A stretch of 64,000 nt of DNA from Campylobacter concisus. Its GTDB lineage: Bacteria > Campylobacterota > Campylobacteria > Campylobacterales > Campylobacteraceae. The position numbers were made by a program, and so were the translations under genes. The notes beneath the pieces are model-generated. The model had not been told where the DNA came from. It worked only from the letters and a program-made list of their open reading frames with translations, and ran no database searches. The stretch is from contig NZ_PIRF01000006.1 of the NCBI RefSeq assembly GCF_003049705.1, positions 62,001 through 126,000 on the forward strand. Reading direction: 5' to 3'. This document shows positions 27,868 to 35,769 of this stretch, piece by piece. The number at the start of each line of letters is the position of its first letter. The stretch's first letter is position 1.

Positions 27868-28719
27868 ATGAAAATTTTAAAGGCTATTTTAGCGGCGGCA
27901 TCGGCGGTTTGCTATCTAAACTCGGCCGTTTTGCCTGAAAGCGACTGGAGCAAAAGAGAGCTAAAAGGCGAGGTAAAAAGCATGACGGCTACGGAGTATG
28001 AATACTCTACGGACGGCTCCGGGACGCTAGAAAATACGCGCGTAAAGCGAACGGAGTTTAACGAAAACGGCTATATAGTGCAAGAAACCGAGCATATAAA
28101 CGGCGTACCGAACAGCTCGGTTTTGTTTGAGTACGGCAAAGACGGGCTAGTGCGCAAAAAATATCAAGATAGCGCCGTTTATCTCTACGAATACGAATTT
28201 GACGGCGAAAATTTAGTCGCGACGGCCAAAGAGCAGCATGTGGAGGATAAATTTTACCCACGCACGGAGAAAACCACTTACGGCAAGGACGGCAAAATGA
28301 TCGCTCGGGCGGCGTATTCGGGCGGGACGCTAGTGACAGACGATAGCTACGTCTACGACGAAAAGGGCGTTTTAACGCGGATAGAAAATAATATGGAGCC
28401 GCGCCACGGTATAGAGATAAGCTTCGAGCGCAAGCCAAACGGCGAATACGAAAAAATCACGCAAGCCCCGGGCTCAAAATGGGTTTATTACTACGCCGCA
28501 AACGGCGACGAGATGGAGTATACGTCGGTGAATTACTTCGGCTCTGAGGCAAAAATCTGGCAAATCTTGCAGTTTAAAGGCATAACGAGGGACGAGCGGG
28601 GAAATTTGACGCATAAAACCTCGGTCAAATTTAAGCCCGCGGACAAATACTACGAAAACGGCGACATAACGGAAATCGGCCTATATAAAAAGCTAGAAAT
28701 CAGCTACAAATACTACTAA
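27868..28719 (+). CDS. Exported protein with RHS/YD-like repeats
   Basis: The 283-residue protein has an N-terminal signal peptide (MKILKAILAAASAVCYLNSA) and about eight degenerate repeats of the form Y-x-x-x-G-x-hydrophobic, such as FNENGYIVQETEH, YGKDGLVRKKYQD, YGKDGKMIARAAY, YDEKGVLTRIENN and RDERGNLTHKTSV. This resembles YD/RHS-type beta-strand repeats, but at small scale and without the RHS core or toxin tip. The codon use is G+C-rich compared with the flanks, suggesting transfer. The function is unknown. Confidence 0.65.
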   Translation: MKILKAILAAASAVCYLNSAVLPESDWSKRELKGEVKSMTATEYEYSTDGSGTLENTRVKRTEFNENGYIVQETEHINGVPNSSVLFEYGKDGLVRKKYQDSAVYLYEYEFDGENLVATAKEQHVEDKFYPRTEKTTYGKDGKMIARAAYSGGTLVTDDSYVYDEKGVLTRIENNMEPRHGIEISFERKPNGEYEKITQAPGSKWVYYYAANGDEMEYTSVNYFGSEAKIWQILQFKGITRDERGNLTHKTSVKFKPADKYYENGDITEIGLYKKLEISYKYY

Positions 28720-28739
28720 AGTAAATTTTTGAGCTAAGG

Positions 28740-29699
28740 TTATTTTTCTGAAAAAATTTCGCCGTTTATTATAGATTTAACCGTTAAAAATCCGACTATC
28801 AAAATCGAAGCGACTAGAGCCGCAAAAGCGCCGACTCCTAAAACTAAGTAAAAATCGCTTTGAGTAATTTCGTAAGCTTTTAAAAACGCTATGGAGCTAG
28901 CAGCCGTCGGGAAGGTAAAAGCCCACCACGATAGGGCGAATTTGAGTTTAATAAATCTTTTATACGAAAAAAGTATAAGCGCCGCGAAAAATACGTTTAT
29001 ATTAAGTAGTATCGCCGCAAAAGCGTCGAATTGCTCGGTTAATTTTACGTATCCCAAAAACGCCATAGCCGGCGGCGCTAGCGTAATGACTAGCGTCGGG
29101 ACGAATTTGTCGGCTAGCTTATCGTAAAAGACTAACCTATAAAATATAACGGCGAATAAAATAATCCAAAAAAATAACCCCAAACTAAAATAATACCAGA
29201 TCGCTTGAGATTTTTCGGCTATGATCGGGATTAGCAAGTTGCCCACTACCGGGATAAACCATGCTGGATTTAGCATCATGATATCGAATTTTTCGTCGAT
29301 CCAAAAAGAAATTACGTAAAGCGTAAAAATCGTTTGCAAGCCTAAAGCCGCGTAAAAAAGCGAGTAGTATAGTTGCGGCGCGTCTTTGTAAGCTAGAGCT
29401 AAAAGAAAAAGCGAAATGATAAATCCGCCGAAAAAATTTATCTTTATAGGGTGCGAAAATTCGGCCTTTACTTCTTCTTTAAATTTTAAAAGCTTAAAGA
29501 GGTAAAACGCCGAAAGTAGGCAAAATACCGTGCAGTCTAGCGCTCTAAGCGCCGAGAATATCTCATCCGGTAAATCAAATATCTCGCTTAATTTCTTATA
29601 AGCCGCGCAAAGCCCTCCAAGCCCCATAGTACCGGCAAAAAGCATAATCGGAAGCGATTTTATTTTGCTTTGCGGGTCGTTTTTCTTAACGTCGTGCAT
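28740..29699 (-). CDS. TehA/SLAC1-family (TDT) transporter
   Basis: The 319-residue protein has about ten membrane helices and reads as the TDT/SLAC1 family (tellurite resistance TehA, dicarboxylate and sulfite transporters). Supporting patterns are LPIMLFAGTMGLGGLCAAYK near the start, LNPAWFIPVVGNLL in the middle and WWAFTFPTAASSIAFLKAY near the end. The family includes sulfite efflux pumps, so in this sulfur-flavoured neighbourhood export of sulfite or a related anion is a reasonable guess only. It is divergent from the Crp/Fnr gene and shares the intergenic palindrome region with it. Confidence 0.82.
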   Translation of the reverse strand: MHDVKKNDPQSKIKSLPIMLFAGTMGLGGLCAAYKKLSEIFDLPDEIFSALRALDCTVFCLLSAFYLFKLLKFKEEVKAEFSHPIKINFFGGFIISLFLLALAYKDAPQLYYSLFYAALGLQTIFTLYVISFWIDEKFDIMMLNPAWFIPVVGNLLIPIIAEKSQAIWYYFSLGLFFWIILFAVIFYRLVFYDKLADKFVPTLVITLAPPAMAFLGYVKLTEQFDAFAAILLNINVFFAALILFSYKRFIKLKFALSWWAFTFPTAASSIAFLKAYEITQSDFYLVLGVGAFAALVASILIVGFLTVKSIINGEIFSEK

Positions 29700-29735
29700 T
29701 GTTTTTCTTTTCGTATTAAATTTTTATGCAATATT

Positions 29736-29749
29736 ACCTATAATAAGGT
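29736..29749. promoter_or_regulatory. Small inverted repeat in divergent promoter region
   Basis: ACCT at 29736-29739 and AGGT at 29746-29749 are separated by six A/T bases, midway between the divergent transporter and Crp/Fnr genes. It may be an operator, but such short repeats also occur by chance. Confidence 0.3.
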
Positions 29750-29758
29750 TAAATTTTT

Positions 29759-29771
29759 GTAACGAAGTCAC
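29759..29771. promoter_or_regulatory. Candidate operator before the Crp/Fnr gene
   Basis: GTAACGAAGTCAC is a near-perfect palindrome (one mismatch from GTAAC-N3-GTTAC). It sits just before the ribosome site of the Crp/Fnr gene. A perfect copy occurs before the SQR-like gene, so this may be the regulator's own site. It resembles the TTAAC-N4-GTTAA sites of NssR/DNR-type regulators but has a 3-base spacer. Confidence 0.5.
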
Positions 29772-29782
29772 GAAAGGGCAAA

Positions 29783-30427
29783 ATGCTAAGCGAAGAGTTA
29801 AAAGAAATTTTGCGCGAGAGGTTTACGAATAATTTCGATCTAGCAAGCGAGGATCTAAATGCGATCTTTGCTAACGCGTATCTAAAAACCGTAAAAAAGG
29901 GCGAAATATTTTACTCCGGAAACGATTGCTTTGGATTTATCCTTATACTAAAAGGCGTTTTAAGGGCGTTCGTGTCGTCTAGCGCAAAGGAAATAACGAT
30001 ATTTAGGCTAACTAAAGACGAGAGTTGCGTGCTGTGCGATACGTGTTCTATAAATTCGCTAGAAAATAAAGTAAGCATCGAAATCGAGCAAGATAGCGAA
30101 ATCATCGTTATTCCGGCGCGAATTTACAAACCTCTTAAAGAAAAATATCCGAGCATTTTAAATTTTACTCTAAAAATCGTAGCCGATCGATTTGCCAGAA
30201 CGATAAACGTTATGGAGCAGGCTTTGTTTTCGCCGCTTTCGGCGCGGATTATGAATTTTTTATCCCAAAGCATCGAAAATCTAAACGAAAATTTTATAAA
30301 AATAACGCACGAAGAGCTGGCGAATCATCTAGGAAGCGCTAGAGAAGCGATATCTAGGGTGCTAAAAGAGCTTGAGAGAAGCGGGCAAATAACGCAAAGC
30401 CGCGGCGAAATAAGGCTTGTTTCTTAA
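29783..30427 (+). CDS. Crp/Fnr-family transcription regulator with Cys cluster
   Basis: The 214-residue protein has an N-terminal cyclic-nucleotide-binding-like beta barrel (about 20-110) and a C-terminal winged helix with THEELANHLGSAREAISRVL near residues 174-193, the Crp/Fnr recognition helix region. In place of the usual cAMP site it has a cluster Cys82, Cys85, Cys88 (ESCVLCDTCS) plus Cys49, which suggests redox, sulfur or metal sensing rather than cAMP. Palindromes lie before this gene and before the flavoprotein gene downstream. The ligand is unknown. Confidence 0.85.
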   Translation: MLSEELKEILRERFTNNFDLASEDLNAIFANAYLKTVKKGEIFYSGNDCFGFILILKGVLRAFVSSSAKEITIFRLTKDESCVLCDTCSINSLENKVSIEIEQDSEIIVIPARIYKPLKEKYPSILNFTLKIVADRFARTINVMEQALFSPLSARIMNFLSQSIENLNENFIKITHEELANHLGSAREAISRVLKELERSGQITQSRGEIRLVS

Positions 30428-30442
30428 AATTCTCGTTTTAAG

Positions 30443-30455
30443 GTAACTTTGTTAC
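30443..30455. promoter_or_regulatory. Candidate operator before the SQR-like gene
   Basis: GTAACTTTGTTAC is a perfect 5-bp palindrome with a 3-base spacer, 57 bp before the SQR-like start codon and 15 bp after the regulator gene. A one-mismatch copy lies before the regulator gene itself at 29759-29771. Sharing the motif suggests both are controlled by the Crp/Fnr protein. Confidence 0.55.
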
Positions 30456-30511
30456 GGATAGGGCGGCCTTTTTTAGGTAGCATTTCATAAACTCGTTTAA
30501 AAGGAGAATTT

Positions 30512-31849
30512 ATGAAAGGACTGCAAAGAAGAGACGCTTTAAAGCTAATGGGGGCCGCTGGACTAGCCGCGAGTATGAGCGGTTGCTCGGTAATAGGCGG
30601 CGAAAACGACGATATAAATTCTAAAATCGTCATAATGGGCGCAGGACTTAGCGGTATCGCGTTGGCGGCTAAACTTAGAAGAGATATGCCTAACGCCAAG
30701 GTAATTCTCGTGGATAAAGACGAGAAATTTTACTACCAGCCGGGCTTTACGCTAATCGCCGTCGGAATTTACGAAGCTAGCGACGTCGTTTACGAAAAAG
30801 CGGATTATATCCCGCAAGGAACCGAGTGGATACGCAAAAACGTATCGGAGATAAAGCCCGAAGCCAATCTACTCGTCCTAGACGACGGGAGCGAGCTGGG
30901 GTATGATTATCTAATCGTAGCAAGCGGCGTGGAATACGACTTTGAAGCCGTTAAGGGGCTAAGCTTAGAGGATATTAACGATACTAGCGGCAACATATCC
31001 TCCGTCTATACTCTACAAGGCGCCGTAAAGAGCAACGAGTTGATGAAAAAATTCTCTCAAAACGGCGGCGCGGCGGTGTTTTGCGATCAAAAAACCCCGA
31101 TGAAATGCAGCGGCGCTAATAAAAAAGTAACTTGCATGAGCGAAGATAGACTGAGGTTGGCCGGCAACCGCGATAAAGGCAGCGTTAATCTTTACGTCGG
31201 CGGCGGCAAGCTTTTCGGCGATCCGACTTATGCCGCGGCGATGACTCAAATAATGATAAAAAGAAAGATAAATTTTAATCTCCGCCATCAAATCGTAGCC
31301 GTCGATAAAAGCTCAAATACCGCTACTTTCGAGTTTTGGACGGCATACAGGCAAAACGGCGAAGATAAAATCGCATCCGAGCTAATCGACGTAAAATACG
31401 ACTGGCTTCACTTGCCGCCTAAGCAAAAAGGAAGCGAAATTTTAGCTCGCGCCGGCCTAACTAAAGAGGGCGACAAGCTAAATTTCCTAGCCGTCGATAA
31501 ATATAGCCTACAAAGTACAAAATTTAAAAATATATTCGGTATCGGCGATATTTGCGGATTTGCGGCCGGCAAAACAGGGGCTAGCGTTAGGAAAATGTAT
31601 CCGATCTTAGCTAAAAATTTAGCCGATACGATAAAAGGACGAGAACCCAGCGAGAAATTTACAGGATATACGGCTTGCCCTTTTATCACCAAATACGGCA
31701 AGGCCATAATGGTAGAGTTTGACTGGGAGGGAACGGCTCCGACGTTAGAGTGCTTCGGCGCTACCAGAGAGAGCTATATGAGTTGGCTGGTTAAAATTTA
31801 CGGATTTAAACCTATGGTTATGAACGGAATGCTAAAAGCTTTGGCTTAA
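30512..31849 (+). CDS. Tat-exported sulfide:quinone reductase-like flavoprotein
   Basis: The 445-residue protein starts with a twin-arginine signal LQRRDALKLMGAAGLAASMS followed by GC, so it may be a Tat-exported lipoprotein anchored at Cys25. The mature part has the FAD-binding motif IVIMGAGLSGIALAAKLRR, the YYQPGFTLIAVG segment, MKCSGANKKVTC with the SQR-type cysteine, FGIGDICGFAAGKTGASVRK as the second FAD motif, and TACPFITKYGKAIMVEFDW near the end. These are marks of sulfide:quinone oxidoreductase or flavocytochrome c flavin subunits. It follows the Crp/Fnr gene and precedes two DUF2892 genes. Confidence 0.82.
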   Translation: MKGLQRRDALKLMGAAGLAASMSGCSVIGGENDDINSKIVIMGAGLSGIALAAKLRRDMPNAKVILVDKDEKFYYQPGFTLIAVGIYEASDVVYEKADYIPQGTEWIRKNVSEIKPEANLLVLDDGSELGYDYLIVASGVEYDFEAVKGLSLEDINDTSGNISSVYTLQGAVKSNELMKKFSQNGGAAVFCDQKTPMKCSGANKKVTCMSEDRLRLAGNRDKGSVNLYVGGGKLFGDPTYAAAMTQIMIKRKINFNLRHQIVAVDKSSNTATFEFWTAYRQNGEDKIASELIDVKYDWLHLPPKQKGSEILARAGLTKEGDKLNFLAVDKYSLQSTKFKNIFGIGDICGFAAGKTGASVRKMYPILAKNLADTIKGREPSEKFTGYTACPFITKYGKAIMVEFDWEGTAPTLECFGATRESYMSWLVKIYGFKPMVMNGMLKALA

Positions 31850-31859
31850 AGGAGATAAA

Positions 31860-32021
31860 ATGAGCGTTTTAGATAAAACTATACGTTTGATTATAGCGGC
31901 GATTTGGTTTTTTATTTTCGGATTTATTTGCGACTGCTGGTTGTGGACGGTCGGGCTAATTCCGCTTTTAACGGGATATTACGGCTACTGCCCACTTTAT
32001 AAAATTTTTAAGAAAAGGTAA
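31860..32021 (+). CDS. DUF2892 (YgaP-like) two-helix membrane protein, copy 1
   Basis: This 53-residue frame begins SVLDKTIRLIIAAIWFFIF and continues LWTVGLIPLLTGYYGYCPLY, matching the DUF2892 pattern seen in the membrane tail of the rhodanese YgaP: two short helices with a G-x-x-P-L-L-T-G turn and a C-P-L-Y end. The ATG follows AAAGGAG at a good distance and lies 10 bp after the SQR-like stop. Such proteins often accompany rhodanese or SQR genes, but their role is unknown. Confidence 0.8.
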   Translation: MSVLDKTIRLIIAAIWFFIFGFICDCWLWTVGLIPLLTGYYGYCPLYKIFKKR

Positions 32022-32025
32022 AAAT

Positions 32026-32208
32026 ATGGTAAGCGTGAAAAGTAGAATTATTAGGGTCGTACTAGGGCTAGTTTTTATGGTGGCAGTTTGGTATTTTTAC
32101 GAGAGCTACTGGGCGTTAATCGGCCTAATTCCAATTATTGTCGGCGTTACCGGATTTTGCCCAGCGTGTAAATTCTTAGGTAGGTGTTCTTTAAATTTAA
32201 AAAGATAA
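32026..32208 (+). CDS. DUF2892 two-helix membrane protein, copy 2
   Basis: The 60-residue protein has the same architecture as the preceding one: VKSRIIRVVLGLVFMVAVW, then WALIGLIPIIVGVTGFCPAC. It is a tandem diverged copy, four bases after the first. Two cysteines (CPAC) end the second helix, replacing CPLY of copy 1. The pair could form a membrane unit next to the exported flavoprotein. The function is unknown. Confidence 0.8.
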   Translation: MVSVKSRIIRVVLGLVFMVAVWYFYESYWALIGLIPIIVGVTGFCPACKFLGRCSLNLKR

Positions 32209-32229
32209 AAGGGGCATTAAACGCCCTTT
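32209..32229 (+). terminator. Weak hairpin after the DUF2892 pair
   Basis: GGGC at 32212-32215 pairs with GCCC at 32223-32226 with flanking A-T pairs, followed by only TTT. It is placed where a terminator would be expected, just after the last gene of the accessory block. The stem is short. Confidence 0.4.
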
Positions 32230-32336
32230 GCCTTGCCCTTTAGCTGTTTAAATCGAAGACTTTATTTGCGATTTGATGAATTATTTAGTTACTTTTGGCT
32301 AAAATCAGCTCAAATTTACATAACAAAAGGTTAAAG

Positions 32337-32822
32337 ATGAAAGAAGGCAAGGTTTGGAAATTTGGCGATAATATCGATACTGATATCATCATCGCTGCTA
32401 GATACTTAAACACCTCCGACGAAAATATCTTGGCAAAGCATATTATGGAAGATGCTGATCCTAATTTTAGTACCAAAATAGACAAAGGCGACATCATCGT
32501 GGCAGGCGAAAATTTTGGCTGTGGTAGCTCTCGTGAGCACGCTCCTATCGCACTTAAAGCTGCTGGCATTGGCGCGGTGATAGCTAAAAGCTACGCGAGA
32601 ATATTTTATAGAAATAGCTTTAACACAGGACTTTTGATACTTGAGATTAAAGAAACGGACGAGATAAACGCTGGCGATAAGCTAAAAATAGATGTTGATA
32701 ACGGCGTGATCGTAAATTTAACCAGTGGCAAAGAGTATAAATTTAGCCCTATACCGCCTTTTATGCAAGAGCTTTTAAACGCCGGCGGACTTATAGAATA
32801 CGCAAAAGTAAAGTTGGATTAA
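32337..32822 (+). CDS. leuD: 3-isopropylmalate dehydratase small subunit LeuD
   Basis: LeuD pairs with LeuC to isomerise isopropylmalate in leucine synthesis. The 161-residue protein starts KEGKVWKFGDNIDTDIIIAA, with the DNIDTD motif, followed by FGCGSSREHAPIALKAAGI, the aconitase-swivel substrate site with GSSREHAP. I chose ATG at 32337 (after AAAAGG); an earlier in-frame ATG at 32295 adds residues foreign to the family. It is the short archaeal/epsilon-type LeuD. leuB follows after 3 bp; leuA and leuC are not here. Confidence 0.95.
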   Translation: MKEGKVWKFGDNIDTDIIIAARYLNTSDENILAKHIMEDADPNFSTKIDKGDIIVAGENFGCGSSREHAPIALKAAGIGAVIAKSYARIFYRNSFNTGLLILEIKETDEINAGDKLKIDVDNGVIVNLTSGKEYKFSPIPPFMQELLNAGGLIEYAKVKLD

Positions 32823-32825
32823 ATA

Positions 32826-33893
32826 ATGAGAGAATATAAAATTTGTGTTATAAAAGGCGATGGCATCGGCCCTGAGATCATAGATGAGGCGATAAAAATT
32901 TTAGATGTCGTTAGCGCTGAGTTTGGGATAAAATTTGAGTACGACTATAAGCTTATGGGTGGCTCCGCATATGATGTATTTGGTGTGCCTTTGCCAGATG
33001 AGACGTTAAGCGCTGCTCTAAGCTCTGATGCTGTGCTTTTTGGAGCGATCGGCGGCGAGAAATGGGACAATTTGCCAAGACATCTAAGACCAGAGAGCGG
33101 ACTTTTAAAGATTAGAAAAGAGCTAGAAGCTTATGCAAATTTACGCCCAGCTATCGTTTTTGATGAGCTTGTGGATGCTAGCACGCTAAAGCCAGATGTT
33201 TTAAGAGGCGTTGATTTTGTCGTGGTTCGTGAGCTAACAGGCGGACTTTATTTTGGACAGCCACGTGAAAAAGGTGAAGATAGAGCGTTTAATACTATGG
33301 TTTATTCTAAAATGGAGATCGAGCGCATCGCAAAGATCGCTTTTGAAACAGCAATGCTTCGCAATAAAAAGGTCTGCATGGTCGATAAGGCAAATGTGCT
33401 TGAGACTAGCCAACTTTGGCGTGAGGTAACCAGTGAGGTCGCGAAAAACTATCCTGAAGTAGAGCTTAGCTTTATGTATGTGGATAACGCGGCGATGCAG
33501 CTAGTAAGAGCCCCAGCAAATTTTGACGTCATCCTTACTGAAAATTTATTTGGCGATATTTTAAGCGACGAGGCGAGCATGGTTTGTGGCTCGATAGGGC
33601 TACTTCCAAGTGCAAGTATGGGTGGTAAAGTTGGAATTTACGAGCCGATACACGGTTCAGCACCAGATATCGCAGGGCAGGGTATAGCAAATCCAATAGC
33701 TACCATTTTAAGTGCAGCAATGATGCTAAGATACGCATTTGGTGAGAGCGAGGCAGCAGACGCGATAGAAAATGCCGTAAAAACAGCGCTTGCAAAGGGA
33801 TATAGAACAAAAGATATCGCCGCTTTTAACGCAGTCGAGATCTGCTCAACAAGCGAGATAGGCGACGTGATAGCGGGATTTATCAAAAAATGA
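32826..33893 (+). CDS. leuB: 3-isopropylmalate dehydrogenase LeuB
   Basis: LeuB oxidises and decarboxylates 3-isopropylmalate with NAD. The 355-residue protein has the start [19 protein letters not shown], the substrate loop [14 protein letters not shown]-like ([18 protein letters not shown]), [10 protein letters not shown], the Mg-binding [14 protein letters not shown], and the NAD motif [18 protein letters not shown]. All family markers are intact. Its stop overlaps the next gene by 4 bp. Confidence 0.97.
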   Translation: MREYKICVIKGDGIGPEIIDEAIKILDVVSAEFGIKFEYDYKLMGGSAYDVFGVPLPDETLSAALSSDAVLFGAIGGEKWDNLPRHLRPESGLLKIRKELEAYANLRPAIVFDELVDASTLKPDVLRGVDFVVVRELTGGLYFGQPREKGEDRAFNTMVYSKMEIERIAKIAFETAMLRNKKVCMVDKANVLETSQLWREVTSEVAKNYPEVELSFMYVDNAAMQLVRAPANFDVILTENLFGDILSDEASMVCGSIGLLPSASMGGKVGIYEPIHGSAPDIAGQGIANPIATILSAAMMLRYAFGESEAADAIENAVKTALAKGYRTKDIAAFNAVEICSTSEIGDVIAGFIKK

Positions 33894-34135
33894 AAAACAC
33901 AATCACTGAAGCACTCATCTACGAAGCTCAAGGACTAAAAGATGATGCACTTGAAATTTACAAGAACATCTTAAAACAAGATCCATCAAACAAAGATGCT
34001 CTTAGCGCGATCAATCGTTTAAGCGGACTAAGAAAAGAGCGCGTGATAAAAAATGAGCAGATGAAAGAGTTTTTTATAGCGATGAAAAGTGACGAAGAGA
34101 TAAATGAATTTAAAAGGTGGTTGATAAGATTATGA
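33890..34135 (+). CDS. Small TPR-like conserved protein
   Basis: The 81-residue protein reads as one TPR-like helix pair ([20 protein letters not shown], then [20 protein letters not shown]) and a helical tail ([20 protein letters not shown]). It overlaps leuB and the CiaD-like gene by 4 bp on each side. C. jejuni has a similarly small gene at this place before ciaD as I recall. No function is known. Confidence 0.7.
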   Translation: MKNTITEALIYEAQGLKDDALEIYKNILKQDPSNKDALSAINRLSGLRKERVIKNEQMKEFFIAMKSDEEINEFKRWLIRL

Positions 34136-34548
34136 AGCTTGATGATATCGCTAGAATGGCAATTAGTGAGGTTAGCGCCGAGCTTGAGAAAATAGAAGCA
34201 CTGCAAAACAAAAAGCAAGAAGAGCTCGAGCGAGAGAATTTAAAAAAAGAGCTTTTATCCATAGAGACTAATGAAAATGCACTAAATAACGAGCTAAAAG
34301 TTGAGACAAATTTACAAAATGAGCAAGCGTTTGAGGTAAAAGAGGAGCCAGCAAGTCTAACAAAAAGTAGAGAGGTGAGCGAAGAGAAAATTTTCTTAGC
34401 AAACCTTGCTGAACGCATAGAAGTGCTTTTTGAAGGGCTTAAACAAACTCCCGAGCAAAATCTTGCTTCAAGGCTTGAGCTAACGACAAAATTTTTAGAA
34501 TTTACCCTTGCAAATATCGAAAATAGACTCCAAAATCTCTCAAAATAA
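34132..34548 (+). CDS. CiaD-like domain protein
   Basis: The 138-residue protein begins [20 protein letters not shown] and ends in a conserved helix (FLANLAERIEVLFEGLKQTP, then LASRLELTTKFLEFTLANIE). The ends and the position before cca resemble C. jejuni CiaD (Cj0788), a secreted invasion effector delivered by the flagellar apparatus. The middle is low-complexity and Glu-rich. I chose ATG at 34132 because it overlaps the previous stop as ATGA. Whether it acts as an effector outside C. jejuni is unknown. Confidence 0.7.
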   Translation: MKLDDIARMAISEVSAELEKIEALQNKKQEELERENLKKELLSIETNENALNNELKVETNLQNEQAFEVKEEPASLTKSREVSEEKIFLANLAERIEVLFEGLKQTPEQNLASRLELTTKFLEFTLANIENRLQNLSK

Positions 34549-35695
34549 GCCATTAGATGGCTCAAAAAATGAGATAAAAATCAAAAATGAAATTTATAAA
34601 AATAGCGAGCTAGACTTTTTTAGATCGCTATTTGCTTCATTTACTTCACGTGTCTATCTAGTTGGTGGCTGCGTGAGAGATGCGTTCTTGGGGCGAGAAA
34701 TTTACGATTATGACATCGAAGTTTATGACATTGAGCCTTTAAAATTTAATGAGCTAATGGCTAGCATAGGCGCTAGCGGTGTTGGTAAAAGCTACTTCAT
34801 TTACAAATACAAAAACTACGATCTTGGTCTGCCACGAAGCGAGAGCAAAACCGGAAATTCGCACAAAGACTTTGCCATAAGCTACATAAATGATCCAAGC
34901 CTTGCAAGTCTAAGGCGTGATTTTACAGTAAATGCTATGATGATGAACATCTTTAACGGTGAAATTTTAGACTTTCATGGCGGCAAAAAGGACCTTGAAA
35001 GCAAAACACTAAGACACATCGATAGTGAGAAATTTAAAGAAGATCCGCTAAGGGTGCTACGTGGCGTGCAGTTTAGCGCTAGGCTTGGCTTTAGTATAGC
35101 TGACGAGACGCTAGAGCTTATGAAAACGCTTGATCTAGCGCATCTAAGCAGAGATAGGATAAATACTGAGCTTATTAAATTTTTTCGCGCAAAGTATCTA
35201 GAAAAAGGAGCTTACTATCTTTTTGAGCTTGGACTTTTTAAAGAAATTTTTGGTATGCAAATTTCTATGGACGATGGGTTTTTAAGTGATCTTAAGAGTG
35301 CTAGAGAATTTGTGGATGATGAGAGGCTATTTTTGTATCTTTTGTTTGGCAAATTTGAGCTTGACGCAAATGAAATTTTAGAGAAAATGCGTCTGCCAAA
35401 GAGCTACTTTTCTATCTTAAAGCAGCCTTATTTTAAGTACATGCCAATCGATAAAGAGCTAATGCAAATAGCTCTAAATATGCCCATAAAATCATGGCTT
35501 GGAGCTTATAATAAAGAGCGGATAGAGCGTGCCAAGAAGCTTGGAATTTATGAGGTAAAATTTGATGCGAAGGTTGATGTAGCGGAAATTTTATCAGCTG
35601 GTTTTAAAAACGAAGAGATCGCAAAAGAGATAAAACGTAGGCAAGAGCTTGAAATTTCAAAATATCTAAGCGAGCGTAAGCCTAGAAAAGATTAG
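34508..35695 (+). CDS. cca: CCA tRNA nucleotidyltransferase / poly(A) polymerase family
   Basis: The enzyme builds or repairs the CCA end of tRNAs. The 395-residue protein has VYLVGGCVRDAFLGREIYDY (about 47-66) with the GG and the YDYDIEVY metal-binding acidic residues, RRDFTVNAMMMNI, EDPLRVLRGVQFSARLGF and RINTELIKFF, the standard class II order. ATG at 34508 overlaps the CiaD-like gene by 41 bp; no later ATG keeps the N-terminus, though a non-ATG start further in is possible. Synteny (ciaD, cca) matches C. jejuni. Confidence 0.93.
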   Translation: MQISKIDSKISQNKPLDGSKNEIKIKNEIYKNSELDFFRSLFASFTSRVYLVGGCVRDAFLGREIYDYDIEVYDIEPLKFNELMASIGASGVGKSYFIYKYKNYDLGLPRSESKTGNSHKDFAISYINDPSLASLRRDFTVNAMMMNIFNGEILDFHGGKKDLESKTLRHIDSEKFKEDPLRVLRGVQFSARLGFSIADETLELMKTLDLAHLSRDRINTELIKFFRAKYLEKGAYYLFELGLFKEIFGMQISMDDGFLSDLKSAREFVDDERLFLYLLFGKFELDANEILEKMRLPKSYFSILKQPYFKYMPIDKELMQIALNMPIKSWLGAYNKERIERAKKLGIYEVKFDAKVDVAEILSAGFKNEEIAKEIKRRQELEISKYLSERKPRKD

Positions 35696-35769
35696 TCTTT
35701 AAAACTCTTAAAAGCCCATTTTGGCTAAAATAGGCTAGTTTATAACACTTTTTAAGGCAAAGAAAGCTT

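Noticed and set aside
28058-28438. 126-codon Arg-rich open frame antisense to the YD-repeat gene
   Set aside because: Rich in Arg and Pro as expected from reverse reading of a G+C-rich gene; the plus-strand frame has a signal peptide and repeats.
34110-34565. 151-codon open frame antisense to the CiaD-like gene
   Set aside because: Ser/Phe-rich reverse reading of a Glu/Lys-rich gene; no support.
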